The translations under genes were made by a program, and so were the position numbers. The notes beneath the pieces were generated by a model, which worked only from the letters and a program-made list of their open reading frames with translations, searched no databases and was not told the DNA's origin. Below, one piece after another: positions 18,321-27,605 of a stretch of 64,000 nucleotides of DNA (its first letter is position 1; every line of letters begins with the position of its first letter). The stretch lies in contig JAFBAL010000038.1 in the NCBI GenBank assembly GCA_019247845.1, positions 122,263 to 186,262 on the forward strand, read 5' to 3'. This DNA is from Alphaproteobacteria bacterium. Lineage in GTDB: Bacteria > Pseudomonadota > Alphaproteobacteria > Micropepsales > Micropepsaceae.

Positions 18321-20444
18321 TCAGGCTACGAGGTCCGGGTACAGATTGGCCAGGCTCCGGCGCACGCGCTCGTGCTCCCAGACGATGAGCTGGGCGGTGT
18401 TGCGCAGCTCGTGACCGCCGGCGCCGTCGCGCGCCTGCTGGGCGAAGCCGCGGGCGGCGGCGGTCATGGCGGTGAGCCCCAGGGCGCCGGCGCTGCCCGC
18501 GATGTCCTGGGCCAGGCGGATGGCCTCCTGCCAGTTGGCGTCGTCGCTGGCTTCGCCCAGCGCCTGGCAGAGCTTCTCGGCCGATTCGATATACGACTTC
18601 AGGATCTCCACCAGCGTGGCGACGCCGACCGATTTCTCCAGCGCCGCGAAAGCCGCCGGATCGATGGTGGCGACGCTGTCCGCCGGCGGCGGCTCGGGCG
18701 TGATCTCCTTGGCGCGGCGCTCGCGCACCGTGTCGACGGCGCGATAGAGCTCGTAGGCCGAAGGCGGCCAGCGCAGCAGCTCGTCGGCGCAGGCCGGCGC
18801 GCGCTCGCCGCCTTTGATCAGCGCCAGGATCGGCGCCTTGCTGCCCGGTGCGGCGGCGATGGTGTCGGCGTCGGACGCGGCGGCGAGGATCGCATCGAAT
18901 CCGCCGCGACTGGCGCGCGCCACGGCATCGGCGATGGAGACGGCGAACTCGATCTCGTTGCCGAAGGGCTCGAGCAGTCCGGCGAGCTGGCGGTCGGCGA
19001 CCTCGTCATGCGCAAAGATCAGCAGCGACAGGCCGGTCGGAGCGGGCAGGTTGTCGCTCGGCGGCGCCGGCACGGCCCTGGCCGGCTGCGTCGTGCCCGC
19101 CACGGGAAGCGTGAGCCAGAACGTAGCGCCTTCGCCCGGCTCGCTGACGAAACCGGTCTCGCCGCCTGCCCCCTCGACGATCCGCTTGACGACGGAAAGC
19201 CCTAGGCCCGCGCCCTGCTGCTGGCGCGCATAGGAGCTGTCGCCCGGCTGGAACGGCTTGTAGAGATTGGCCTCGATCTCCTTCGGCACGCCGTGGCCGG
19301 TATCGGCGACGCTGAAGCGGATGAGGTCGTTCTCGCGCTCGACGCGGATCTCGACGCCGCCCTTGTCGGTGAATTTGAGCGCGTTGTCGGCGAGCTTGAG
19401 CAGCACCTGGCGCACCCGTCGCGGATCGGCGGCGACGCGCGGCACCTCCACCGGCGCCGACACGGTCAGGCGCAGATGCTTCTCCCAAGCGCGCGGCTGC
19501 AGCAGGCGGGCGACGGCGCGCGCGGCCTGCGCCGGATCGCAGTCCTCTTCGCGCGTGCTGTCGTCGTCGGCACGGGTCAGCGCGATGACGTCGTCGAGCA
19601 AGGTCTGCAATCCGCGGCCCGCTTCCAGCATCACCTTGACGTGGTCGCGATAGGGCTTCTGCAGCTCGGCGCGGTCGAGCAGCTGCGCCATGCCGAGCAG
19701 CGCGTTCAACGGCGTGCGCAATTCGTGGCTGACATTGGAGAGGAACACCGACTTCGCCTGCGCGCTGGCAAGCGCGGCATCGCGCGCCTGTTCGGCGTCC
19801 TGCTTCTCGTGGCTGAGCTTCTGGATGAGCTCGGAATTCTCGTCGCGCAGGTTCAGGCACTCGTCCATCAGGCCGGCGATGCCGTTGCAATAGGTGTAGA
19901 GCACCCCGGTGAAGAGCACGATCAACAGCGCGGTCATCGTCGCATAGATGCCGCCCTGCACGAGCAGCAGCACGACGAGGGGGGCGAGCGCGAAGACGGC
20001 ATGCGCGAAATAGGCCGGCCGGTGCGCCGAACGCGCGATGAACTCGGTCGCGGTCATGCCCAGGAAGGCGAGCGCCAGATAGGCCTGTGCCGCATAGGAA
20101 TCCGGCACGAACCAGAACCACGCGCCCACGCCCCAGGTCGCGCCCGCGATCGCCGAGACGAAGGTGTAGCGCCTGGCCCAGTAATAGGGGCTGCTGAAGG
20201 GCTTGCGGCGCTTGTAGGCGGAGGTCAGCTGCTCGGCCGCGATCACCACCGCGATCTGCAAGGTCAGCGGCATCAGCGCGAACCAGCCGCTGCCGGTGCC
20301 GAGCAGGGTGACCGGCACGCAGAGCACCGCGAAAGGCAGCGAGAGATAATGGCGGCCGAGGGTGTAAAGGATGTCGATGCGCCCGGCGAACACCGCGCGC
20401 GATTCCTCGTCCGGCCTCACTTTCGCAAGCGACATTGACGACAT
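18321..20444 (-). CDS. Hybrid histidine kinase with degenerate receiver and Hpt domains
   Basis: This 707-residue membrane sensor has about six N-terminal membrane segments (35-185) and a short coiled coil (195-228). The DHp H-box SNVSHELRTPLN (phosphoacceptor H240) and a complete HATPase domain (LADNALKF, DTGHG, GAGLGLSVVKRI) follow. The receiver-like domain (about 465-570) reads FDAILAAASDAD where the phosphorylated Asp should follow IL, and so lacks it. The C-terminal Hpt-like bundle reads LAQDIAGSAGALGL, with Gln646 replacing the phosphoacceptor His. Kinase activity looks intact, but phosphorelay through its own tail does not. A separate response regulator must be encoded elsewhere. Confidence 0.85.
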   Translation of the reverse strand: MSSMSLAKVRPDEESRAVFAGRIDILYTLGRHYLSLPFAVLCVPVTLLGTGSGWFALMPLTLQIAVVIAAEQLTSAYKRRKPFSSPYYWARRYTFVSAIAGATWGVGAWFWFVPDSYAAQAYLALAFLGMTATEFIARSAHRPAYFAHAVFALAPLVVLLLVQGGIYATMTALLIVLFTGVLYTYCNGIAGLMDECLNLRDENSELIQKLSHEKQDAEQARDAALASAQAKSVFLSNVSHELRTPLNALLGMAQLLDRAELQKPYRDHVKVMLEAGRGLQTLLDDVIALTRADDDSTREEDCDPAQAARAVARLLQPRAWEKHLRLTVSAPVEVPRVAADPRRVRQVLLKLADNALKFTDKGGVEIRVERENDLIRFSVADTGHGVPKEIEANLYKPFQPGDSSYARQQQGAGLGLSVVKRIVEGAGGETGFVSEPGEGATFWLTLPVAGTTQPARAVPAPPSDNLPAPTGLSLLIFAHDEVADRQLAGLLEPFGNEIEFAVSIADAVARASRGGFDAILAAASDADTIAAAPGSKAPILALIKGGERAPACADELLRWPPSAYELYRAVDTVRERRAKEITPEPPPADSVATIDPAAFAALEKSVGVATLVEILKSYIESAEKLCQALGEASDDANWQEAIRLAQDIAGSAGALGLTAMTAAARGFAQQARDGAGGHELRNTAQLIVWEHERVRRSLANLYPDLVA

Positions 20445-20501
20445 CCCTCACCAGAGCCTAGCTTCGCTGCCCTTTCGAAACGCTTAAGGTTAAGTCTTTC
20501 A

Positions 20502-22103
20502 ATGGTTTCCGAGACCCGCGACCTCGCCCTTGCCGCCCGCGCCTGGCCTTTCGAGGAAGCGCGCAAGATCGTCGCGCGCCTCGAACGCCGCGCGAAACGG
20601 GGCGAGCCGGTAAACGAAGTGTTGCTGGAGACCGGCTACGGCCCGTCGGGCCTGCCGCATATCGGCACCTTCGGCGAGGTCGCGCGCACCACCTGGGTGC
20701 GCCGCGCCTTCGACAGGATGTCGGACACGAAAACGCGGCTGCTGGCGATCTCCGACGACATGGACGGCCTGCGCAAGGTGCCCGACAACGTGCCGAACAA
20801 GGAGATGCTCACCGCCAATCTCGGCAAGCCCCTGACCTCGATCCCCGATCCCTTCGGCACGCATGAGAGCTACGGCCACAACATGAACGCGCGGCTCTGC
20901 GCGTTCCTGGACAAGTTCGGCTTCGACTACGAGTTCGGCAGCGCGACCGCGTTCTACAAGTCCGGCGTCTACGATGCCGCGCTCTTGCGGGTGCTCGCCG
21001 AATACGACCGCGTGATGGAGGTGATGCTGCCGACGCTCGGCGAAGAGCGCCAGCAGACCTATTCGCCGTTCCTTCCGATCTCGCCGCGCTCCGGCAAGGT
21101 GCTGCTCGCCAAGGTCGTTGCGCGCGACGTGGACGAGGGCACGATCACCTATGTCGAGGAGGACGGCAGCGAGGAGACGGTTCCCGTCACCGGCGGCCGT
21201 TGCAAGCTGCAATGGAAGCCCGATTTCGGCATGCGCTGGGCGGCGCTGGGCGTCGACTACGAGATGTACGGCAAGGATCATCTGCCGAGCCAGAGCCTCT
21301 ACGACGCGATCTGCCGCATCGCCGGCGCCGAGCCGCCGGAGCATTTCGTCTTCGAGCTGTTCTTGGACGACAAGGGCCAGAAGATCTCGAAGTCGAAGGG
21401 CAACGGCATCACCATCGACGAATGGCTGACCTATGGCCCGCCCGAGAGCCTGGCGCTCTATATGTTCCAGAAGCCCAAGGCGGCGAAGAAGCTGTACTTC
21501 GACGTGATCCCCAAGACCGTCGACGACTACATCGCGCTGCTCGAGTCCTACCGCGCGACCAACGATCCGGCGGTCAGGATGGAGAACCCGGTCTTCCACA
21601 TCCACAACGGCGATCCGCCGGACGAGACCTATCCGGTCAGCTTCGCGCTGCTGCTCACTTTGGTCAGCGCCTCGAACGCGCACGACCGCGATCTCTTGTG
21701 GGGTTTCATCCGCGCCTATGCGCCGCAGGCCAATCCAAGGGACAATCCGGGGTTGGACCGGCTGGTCGGCTATGCGCTGCGCTATTACGAGGATTTCGTG
21801 AAGCCGACCAAGCGCTATCGGGCGACCACCGAGCAGGAACGCGCGGCGCTGGAGGATCTCGCGGGCGTGCTCGAGCGTTTCGGTGAAGAGCGGGACGCGG
21901 AGAAGGTCCAATTCGAGGTCTACGAAGTCGGCAAACGCCACAATTTCGAGCCGCTGCGCGCCTGGTTCCAGGCGATCTACGAGGTGTTGTTCGGCCAGAC
22001 CCAGGGGCCGCGCTTCGGCTCGTTTGCGGCCCTGTTCGGCTGCGCGCGGACCGCGCAGATGATCCGCCGCGCGCTGGCCGGCGAGTTCGTGGACGCGGCA
22101 TGA
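20502..22103 (+). CDS. lysS: Lysyl-tRNA synthetase, class I
   Basis: This 533-residue class I LysRS is the form shared by archaea and alphaproteobacteria and unrelated to the class II enzyme of E. coli. The HIGH-type signature is in GPSGLPHIGTFGE (about 47-59) and the KMSKS-type signature is KISKSKG (about 290). It charges tRNA-Lys and is probably the only LysRS of the cell. The start ATG lies 58 bases from the divergent histidine kinase. Its stop overlaps the start of the following TPR gene by four bases. Confidence 0.95.
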   Translation: MVSETRDLALAARAWPFEEARKIVARLERRAKRGEPVNEVLLETGYGPSGLPHIGTFGEVARTTWVRRAFDRMSDTKTRLLAISDDMDGLRKVPDNVPNKEMLTANLGKPLTSIPDPFGTHESYGHNMNARLCAFLDKFGFDYEFGSATAFYKSGVYDAALLRVLAEYDRVMEVMLPTLGEERQQTYSPFLPISPRSGKVLLAKVVARDVDEGTITYVEEDGSEETVPVTGGRCKLQWKPDFGMRWAALGVDYEMYGKDHLPSQSLYDAICRIAGAEPPEHFVFELFLDDKGQKISKSKGNGITIDEWLTYGPPESLALYMFQKPKAAKKLYFDVIPKTVDDYIALLESYRATNDPAVRMENPVFHIHNGDPPDETYPVSFALLLTLVSASNAHDRDLLWGFIRAYAPQANPRDNPGLDRLVGYALRYYEDFVKPTKRYRATTEQERAALEDLAGVLERFGEERDAEKVQFEVYEVGKRHNFEPLRAWFQAIYEVLFGQTQGPRFGSFAALFGCARTAQMIRRALAGEFVDAA

Positions 22104-22945
22104 GGAGGCCCGATCTCGGAACGCCCAACCGCGGAGCACCTGCCCTCGCGATGACGCGCCCCATCCGCGCGGCGTTCGCGGCTGTCCTGATCGCGCTCGC
22201 CGCGGTCACGCCGGCCGCGGCCAAGCGCACGGCGCCGCAGCCGGCCACCGATCCGCTCGCGCTCTACCAGGCGGGGCAGTATCCCGACGCGATCAAGGCG
22301 GGCATCCACGACAACACCGGCCAGTCGCTGGCGACGGCGACACGCGCGGCGCTCGCGGTCGCGGCCGAGCGCAGCCCCTGTCTCGACTGCCTCACGCTCG
22401 CCGAGAGCCTGGCGCGCAAGTCGATCGCGGCCGATGCCAGGCTCGGCGAGCCGCGCGTCTATCTGGCGGTGACGCTGGGCTACAAGGCGCGCATCGAGGG
22501 GCGCATCCATGCGCGCTTCAATGGATACGCCGAGGAGGCCAAATCCAATCTCGACGCGGCATTGAAGGCCAATCCCAACGACGCCTGGGCGCTGGCCGCG
22601 ATCGGCGGCTGGAACATCGAGATCGTGCGCGGCGGCGGCGCATGGCTCGCGAGCTGGCTCTATGGCGCGAACGTGGACGAGGGGCTCAAGGACTTCGCCG
22701 CCGCGTTCAAGGCCGCGCCCGACAACCTGGTGCTGCGCTATCAATACGCGCTGTCGCTCGGCGGTCTCGACGCGGGCAAGTACAAGGCGCAGATCGCCGA
22801 TGCCCTGACGCGCGCCTCGACGATGCCGCCGCATACGGCCTATGAGCAGTTCGCGCAGGCCCGCGCCAAGGAGCTTCTCGCGGCGTGGAAGAAGGATCGG
22901 TCGAGCTTCGACGCGCTGGTGAAGCGGGATCAGGGGTATCCGTAG
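22100..22945 (+). CDS. Exported TPR-like protein
   Basis: The 281-residue product contains a typical signal peptide after an internal Met (MTRPIRAAFAAVLIALAAVTPAAA, cleavage before KRTAPQ), so the functional start may be 22151 rather than the coupled ATG at 22100. The mature part is helical with TPR-like repeats (LYQAGQYPDAIKAG, ARLGEPRVYLAVTLGY, NPNDAWALAAIGGWNIE). CLDC near the middle could be a disulfide or metal site. No enzyme motif is visible. The ATGA overlap with lysS suggests co-transcription. Confidence 0.7.
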   Translation: MRRPDLGTPNRGAPALAMTRPIRAAFAAVLIALAAVTPAAAKRTAPQPATDPLALYQAGQYPDAIKAGIHDNTGQSLATATRAALAVAAERSPCLDCLTLAESLARKSIAADARLGEPRVYLAVTLGYKARIEGRIHARFNGYAEEAKSNLDAALKANPNDAWALAAIGGWNIEIVRGGGAWLASWLYGANVDEGLKDFAAAFKAAPDNLVLRYQYALSLGGLDAGKYKAQIADALTRASTMPPHTAYEQFAQARAKELLAAWKKDRSSFDALVKRDQGYP

Positions 22946-23908
22946 CGACGAGGGCTTGGATCCCGCCAGCGTCCAGTCCTCGATCCAGCAGCAACTCGGG
23001 CTCGGCACCGACCCGCGGCGCGTGAAGCCGGCCGAGCAGGGGATCGCCGAAATGACGGTCGGTCTCTATCGAAGCTTCGATGAGCCGCTTTCGGATCGGA
23101 TGTTGTTCGACTGGCACCGCATGGTCATGAACGGCCGCGCAATCTCAACGACGTCGGCGCTTATCGCACGCGCAAGGCCCCGATGCAGGTCGTGTCCGGT
23201 CCTGTTTACGACCCGAAGGTGCATTTCGAGGCGCCACCGTCGGCGGAAGCGCCGCGCGAAATGAAGCGGTTCGTGGATTGGTTCAACAGCACGGCTCCGA
23301 ATGCGCCGTCACCGCTTCCGGCGCTGACGCGCGCGGGGGTAGCCCATATCTATTTCGAGTGCATTCATCCGTTCGAAGATGGAAATGGACGGATCGGGCG
23401 GGCGATCGCGGAGAAAGCCCTGGCACAAGCGCTCGGCCATCCGCCGCTTACGGCGTTGGCGGCAACGATCCTCGCCAGGCACAGGTCTTATTACGAGGCC
23501 CTGGAGCGCAACAACACAGAGACCGAATTGTCGGATTGGCTGCGCTGGTTCGCAGGCATGACTATCGAAGCACAGCGCCGAACCACGGTCATGATAGAAT
23601 TTCTGCTCGACAAAACCCGATTGCTGGACCGGCTCGGAGGGCAACTGAACGAGCGGCAGCGGAACGTGTTGCTCCGCGTTTTGCGTGAAGGACCGGAAGG
23701 CTTCAAAGACGGGTTGAGCGCGAGCAACTATCTCGCAATTACAAGCACGACGTCCGCCACGGCAACGCGCGATCTGGCGGACATGGTCGAGAAAGGCGCG
23801 CTGCTGCGGAGCGGGGAACGGCGCCATGCTCGCTATCGCGTGAACGTCGCGCCCAGGCCGGCGCGGACGGTCGTGGTCGATCCGCAGGGACTGATCGTGG
23901 AAGCATAG
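22941..23908 (+). pseudogene. fic-family gene, 5'-truncated and frameshifted
   Basis: Fic proteins transfer AMP or other phosphate-linked groups to hydroxyl side chains. The active-site motif HPFEDGNGRIGR is intact (codons near 23367-23402) and a C-terminal winged-helix part follows. The N-terminal part starts abruptly in frame with LDPASVQSSIQQQLGL (about 22956), which in intact homologues lies some 90-100 residues into the protein, after DUF4172. Near 23141 the frame must change: GR in one frame is followed by NLNDVGAYRTRKAP in another, consistent with loss of one base. The 241-codon 3' frame (23183-23908) could still be made as a fragment. A sequencing error could explain the frameshift but not the missing 5' end. 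Confidence 0.75.
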
Positions 23909-23922
23909 GCGCGGAATTCCGC

Positions 23923-25239
23923 CTAGACCCCCATCCCGCTGTTCGACATGGTTCCGTAGAACTCGCCGATGCGCACGGTGAGCGCGCGGGCGAGCTCGCG
24001 CTCGGCCGCGCTCAGATAGGGGCTCCAGATGTCGCAGATCAGCACCGCGCGCGGCAGGTCGCCGTCGTTCCACGCCTCGTGGTTGATCGAATCGTCGAAC
24101 ACGAAGGCCTTGCCGGGCTGCCATTCGCGCTGCTGGCCCCCGACGCGGAAGCCGCATCCCGGCGGCACGATCAGCGGCAGGTGGCAGACCAGCCGCGTAT
24201 TGACCGGCCCGGTATGCGGCGGGATGCGCGATTTGGCGTCGAGGATCGAGAACATCGCGGTCGGGCCGCTGCCCGGCACGTTCCAGCGCGGCATCTCCTC
24301 GATCGCCTCGACGGTCTTGGGGCAGCGCGCGATGTGCTCGGGATACGACTTGCCCTCGCGCCACAGCGAATAGACGCCCCAGCGCCGCGAGTGGTTGAGC
24401 TCGCGCCACTTGTCCATCACCGTATGGGCGAGGTCGACGTAAGGGTCGAGCGTCTCGTTTCCCTCGGCGAGCACGGCCAGAAGCTCCCGGCGGATGTCGT
24501 CCGCCGCGGCCTCGAGCGCGCCGATCCACGGGAACAGGCCGCGGTCGTAGAACTCGATCGTCGGCATTTCGGGGAAGTACATGAACGTCGGTTGCTGGCG
24601 ATAGATGCCGCGCTTCTGCAGCATGATCTCGACGCATTGGTCGAAGCGGTGCAGCGGCTCGTCGGCATGGCGCGCGCGGATATGCGCGAGCCCTTCGCCG
24701 ATATAGCTCTCCAGCGCCCGCGTGTTGGCGTCGACCGCCTCGCGCGCATGGCGCAGCTTGGTCTCCATCCAGGCCGGGGCGCGGAAATCGGGCGGCACGC
24801 TCTGCAGCGCGGCGCGATAGCTCATCGCGGCGGCGCGCGGCTTGTATTGCAGCTCCTGAAGCTCGCCCTTCTCGATCAGCGCGCTCAGATTCGACGGATC
24901 GATCAGCAGCAGCCGGTCGACGATCTCCGCCGCCTCGTCGACGCGGTCGAGGCGCCTGAGCGTCGAAGCGTAGTTGAACAACAGCTCAGGGCTGTCGGGT
25001 TCGCCCGCCACCACCTGCTCGAACAGCGCCAGCGCACCGGCCGGATCGCCGGCATTGAGCTTGCGCAGCCCCGCTTCGTTCAGGACGCGCGGATGGTTCG
25101 GGGCCTCCATCTCGGCCTGGCGCATCAGGCGCTGGGCTTCCTGGCGCTGTCCGCGCTCGGCATGCTGCTTGGCGGCCGAAATCAGGGTCCGGATACGTTG
25201 GTCGTTGTTCAGAACGTAAGCTGCCGCATCCCCATCCAT
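23923..25239 (-). CDS. TPR protein with aspartyl/asparaginyl beta-hydroxylase domain
   Basis: The 438 residues combine N-terminal TPR repeats (about 15-150) with a C-terminal Fe(II)/2-oxoglutarate dioxygenase domain of the AspH type (about 215-420). Fe ligands are likely H342 in PPHTGPVNTRL and H387 in DDSINHEAWN, with the 2OG-binding region at GFRVGGQQREWQPGKAF. The family hydroxylates Asp/Asn in proteins in animals, and bacterial members act on peptides or lipids in some cases; the substrate is unknown. It is exported by no visible signal. The start has 170 bases of upstream space before the S24 repressor stop. Confidence 0.85.
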   Translation of the reverse strand: MDGDAAAYVLNNDQRIRTLISAAKQHAERGQRQEAQRLMRQAEMEAPNHPRVLNEAGLRKLNAGDPAGALALFEQVVAGEPDSPELLFNYASTLRRLDRVDEAAEIVDRLLLIDPSNLSALIEKGELQELQYKPRAAAMSYRAALQSVPPDFRAPAWMETKLRHAREAVDANTRALESYIGEGLAHIRARHADEPLHRFDQCVEIMLQKRGIYRQQPTFMYFPEMPTIEFYDRGLFPWIGALEAAADDIRRELLAVLAEGNETLDPYVDLAHTVMDKWRELNHSRRWGVYSLWREGKSYPEHIARCPKTVEAIEEMPRWNVPGSGPTAMFSILDAKSRIPPHTGPVNTRLVCHLPLIVPPGCGFRVGGQQREWQPGKAFVFDDSINHEAWNDGDLPRAVLICDIWSPYLSAAERELARALTVRIGEFYGTMSNSGMGV

Positions 25240-25392
25240 GATCGCTCGGTGCTACTCGTACACGGTGCGATGATAGCGGCGCGCTTCGCATGTGAGTTTG
25301 TCAAAGGATCACGAGACGGTGAGAAAAATCGCAAGCCTGCGTGAAAGTTCTCTCGAATTGTCGCACGCTTCTCAAATGTGAATCTTTGACGG

Positions 25393-25414
25393 AGTAGTGG
25401 AAAAATCCACTACT
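25393..25414 (-). terminator. Hairpin over the stop of the S24 repressor gene
   Basis: AGTAGTGGA and TCCACTACT form a perfect 9-bp stem around AAAA and include the stop codon at 25410. No T-run follows the stem on the minus strand, so it may stabilise the mRNA end rather than terminate. Confidence 0.4.
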
Positions 25415-26036
25415 GGCTGGCCCAAATGATGCGATGGACGAAGACGATGTCGCTGAGTGCGAAGGTGCGGTCCTCGTAGTCGGGATTGAGCGACTTCAAC
25501 TCCAGGCGCTGCGCCGTCATGCGATGCAGGAGCTTGGCCATCACTTCGCCGCCCTGGGTCTTGACCACCACGCGGTCGCCGCGGCGCGGCGAGGTCGAGG
25601 GCGAGACGACGATGCGGTCGCCGTCGCGATACACCGGCAACATCGAGTCGCCCGTGATCTCCAGCGCATAAGCATGCTCGTCGGCGAGCTCGGGGAAGGC
25701 GATCTCCTCCCAGCCGTTGCCGGCGGGGAAGCCCGCGTCGTCGAAATAGCCCCGCGATCCCGCCTGCGCCATGCCGATCAGGGGCACCATGCGCGTGCGC
25801 GAGGCGTGGTTGCCGATCAGCGCCACGAAATCGTCGAGGCTCGCCCCCGTCGCGGCCAGGATCTTCGACACGCTCTCGGTCGAGGGCCAGCGCAGCTTTC
25901 CATTGGCGGTGCCGCGCTTGCTCTTGTTAAACGTCGTGGGGTCGAGGCCGGCGAGCTTGGCGAGGCCCGACGGCGACAATCCGTTGCGCGCCGCCAGCGC
26001 GTCGATCGCGGTCCAGATTTGTTTGTGCGTCAGCAT
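25410..26036 (-). CDS. XRE-type HTH / S24 peptidase repressor
   Basis: This 208-residue LexA/CI-like regulator has an N-terminal helix-turn-helix (about 7-70) and a C-terminal self-cleaving S24 domain. The catalytic Ser is S131 (GDSMLP) and the Lys is K168 (VMAKLLH); the likely scissile bond is A92-G93 in MAQAGSRG. Cleavage could be RecA-stimulated, as for LexA, or intrinsic. It is divergent from pyrD across 71 bases, a place where it may bind. No prophage genes are nearby, so it is probably a chromosomal regulator. Confidence 0.85.
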   Translation of the reverse strand: MLTHKQIWTAIDALAARNGLSPSGLAKLAGLDPTTFNKSKRGTANGKLRWPSTESVSKILAATGASLDDFVALIGNHASRTRMVPLIGMAQAGSRGYFDDAGFPAGNGWEEIAFPELADEHAYALEITGDSMLPVYRDGDRIVVSPSTSPRRGDRVVVKTQGGEVMAKLLHRMTAQRLELKSLNPDYEDRTFALSDIVFVHRIIWASQ

Positions 26037-26107
26037 CGTAATAAGAAAGTGATCCGGAACGACGGCAATAATTCCTAGAATATGGTAACTCCCAGGTCCA
26101 GAGCAAG

Positions 26108-27157
26108 ATGCCGATCGATAAGCTAGTCGACTCTGGCGCGCGCCTGCTGCGCCTGTTGCCGGCCGAGACGGCGCACCGCGCCACGGTGCGCCTGGCGCGC
26201 AGCTTCGCGCCGCTTCTGCCGGCCGCGGCGCCGGACGATTCGCAGCTCGCGGTCCAGGCCTTCGGGCTGTCCTTCCCCAACCCCATCGGGCTGGCGGCCG
26301 GGTTCGACAAGGACGCCGAGGTTCCCGACGCGATGCTGAAGTTCGGCTTCGGCTTCGTCGAATGCGGCACGGTCACGCCGCGCCCTCAGGCGGGCAACCC
26401 CAAGCCCCGGCTGTTCCGCCTTCCCGAGGACGGCGCGGTCGTCAACCGGATGGGCTTCAACAACGGCGGCATGGATGCGGCCGCGGTCCGGCTCGCAACG
26501 CGGCCGCGCCGCGGCATCGTCGGCATCAATATCGGCGCCAACAAGGACAGCGCGGACCGCATCGCCGACTATGCGCTCGGCTTCGCGCGGCTGGCTGCGC
26601 TCGCCGACTATGTGACGGTCAACGTATCGTCGCCCAACACCCCGGGCCTGCGCGGGCTGCAGAACAAGGACGAGCTCGAACGCCTGCTCGGCACGCTCGC
26701 CCAGGCGCGGCGCGACGCGAAGCCGATCCTGCTCAAGATCGCGCCCGATCTCGACGAGAACGCAATGGACGACATCGCCGCCGTGGTGGCGCGCGCCGGC
26801 ATCGAAGGCCTGATCGTCTCCAACACCACCGTCGCGCGCCCGGCCTCGCTCAAGAGCGCGAACGCGAAGGAGCAGGGCGGGCTCTCGGGTGCGCCGCTGA
26901 TGGCGCCGTCGACCGAAGTCCTTCGCGCCATGCGCGTGCGTCTGGGCGCGCGCGTCGTGCTCGTCGGAGCGGGGGGCGTGGCCAGCGGCGCCGACGCCTA
27001 TGAGAAGATCCGCGCCGGCGCGAGCCTGGTGCAGCTCTACACCGCGCTCGCCTACCAGGGTCCCGGCCTCGTCGACCGCATCAAGCGCGAATTGCACATG
27101 CTTCTCGTCCGCGGCGGTTACGCGCGCGTCGCCGACGCGGTTGGCTCCGCCGCCTAG
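26108..27157 (+). CDS. pyrD: Dihydroorotate dehydrogenase (quinone), class 2
   Basis: PyrD oxidises dihydroorotate to orotate in pyrimidine synthesis, passing electrons to ubiquinone at the inner membrane. The 349-residue protein has the N-terminal amphipathic extension of class 2 (about 1-45), then NPIGLAAGFDKDAEVPDAML. NVSSPNTPGLRGLQ carries the catalytic Ser of class 2. IVSNTT and the FMN phosphate loop VGAGGVASGADAYEKI follow. The motifs are complete. A DoxX-like gene follows 58 bases later. Confidence 0.95.
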   Translation: MPIDKLVDSGARLLRLLPAETAHRATVRLARSFAPLLPAAAPDDSQLAVQAFGLSFPNPIGLAAGFDKDAEVPDAMLKFGFGFVECGTVTPRPQAGNPKPRLFRLPEDGAVVNRMGFNNGGMDAAAVRLATRPRRGIVGINIGANKDSADRIADYALGFARLAALADYVTVNVSSPNTPGLRGLQNKDELERLLGTLAQARRDAKPILLKIAPDLDENAMDDIAAVVARAGIEGLIVSNTTVARPASLKSANAKEQGGLSGAPLMAPSTEVLRAMRVRLGARVVLVGAGGVASGADAYEKIRAGASLVQLYTALAYQGPGLVDRIKRELHMLLVRGGYARVADAVGSAA

Positions 27158-27215
27158 ACGGAGTTATGATGCCGCCATAACAAAAGATAGACGCGATTTC
27201 GAGGGGGGGCTGATC

Positions 27216-27605
27216 ATGCAGGAAGATCTGGGAAAACTCATTCTACGCGTGACCGTCGGCGGCCTTTTGCTGCTGCACGGCATGCACAAGCTGTTGAACG
27301 GCATCGCGCCGATCAAGGCGATGGTCGCGGCGCACGGGCTTCCCGATGCGCTGTCCTACGGCGTCTATCTGGGCGAGATCGTGGGCCCGGTGATGCTGAT
27401 CCTGGGGTTGTTCTCGCGCATCGGCGCGGGCCTCGTGGCGGTCAACATGATCGTGGCGCTGGTGCTGTCGGGCGCCAGCCTGGTCGGGCTGAACGCGATG
27501 GGCGGCTTGGGCATCGAGCTCGAGGCGTTCTATCTGCTGGGCGCGCTCAGCGCGGCGCTGCTCGGCGCCGGCCGCTACAGCATCGCCGGCGGACGCTGGA
27601 ACTAG
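27216..27605 (+). CDS. DoxX-family membrane protein
   Basis: This 129-residue protein has four membrane segments and the DoxX pattern MQEDLGKLILRVTVGGLLLLHGMHKL, with YLGEIVGPVMLILGLFSR in the second part (segments quoted in pieces). Family members are linked to thiosulfate:quinone oxidoreductase or to redox defence, but most are uncharacterised. The ATG at 27216 is preceded by a long purine run (GAGGGGGGGC). Its end overlaps the convergent thioesterase by four bases. Confidence 0.8.
   Translation: MQEDLGKLILRVTVGGLLLLHGMHKLLNGIAPIKAMVAAHGLPDALSYGVYLGEIVGPVMLILGLFSRIGAGLVAVNMIVALVLSGASLVGLNAMGGLGIELEAFYLLGALSAALLGAGRYSIAGGRWN

Noticed and set aside
25410..26036. Prophage repressor (CI)
   Set aside because: No phage genes, att repeats or Cro-like neighbour; the gene sits opposite pyrD in a housekeeping context.
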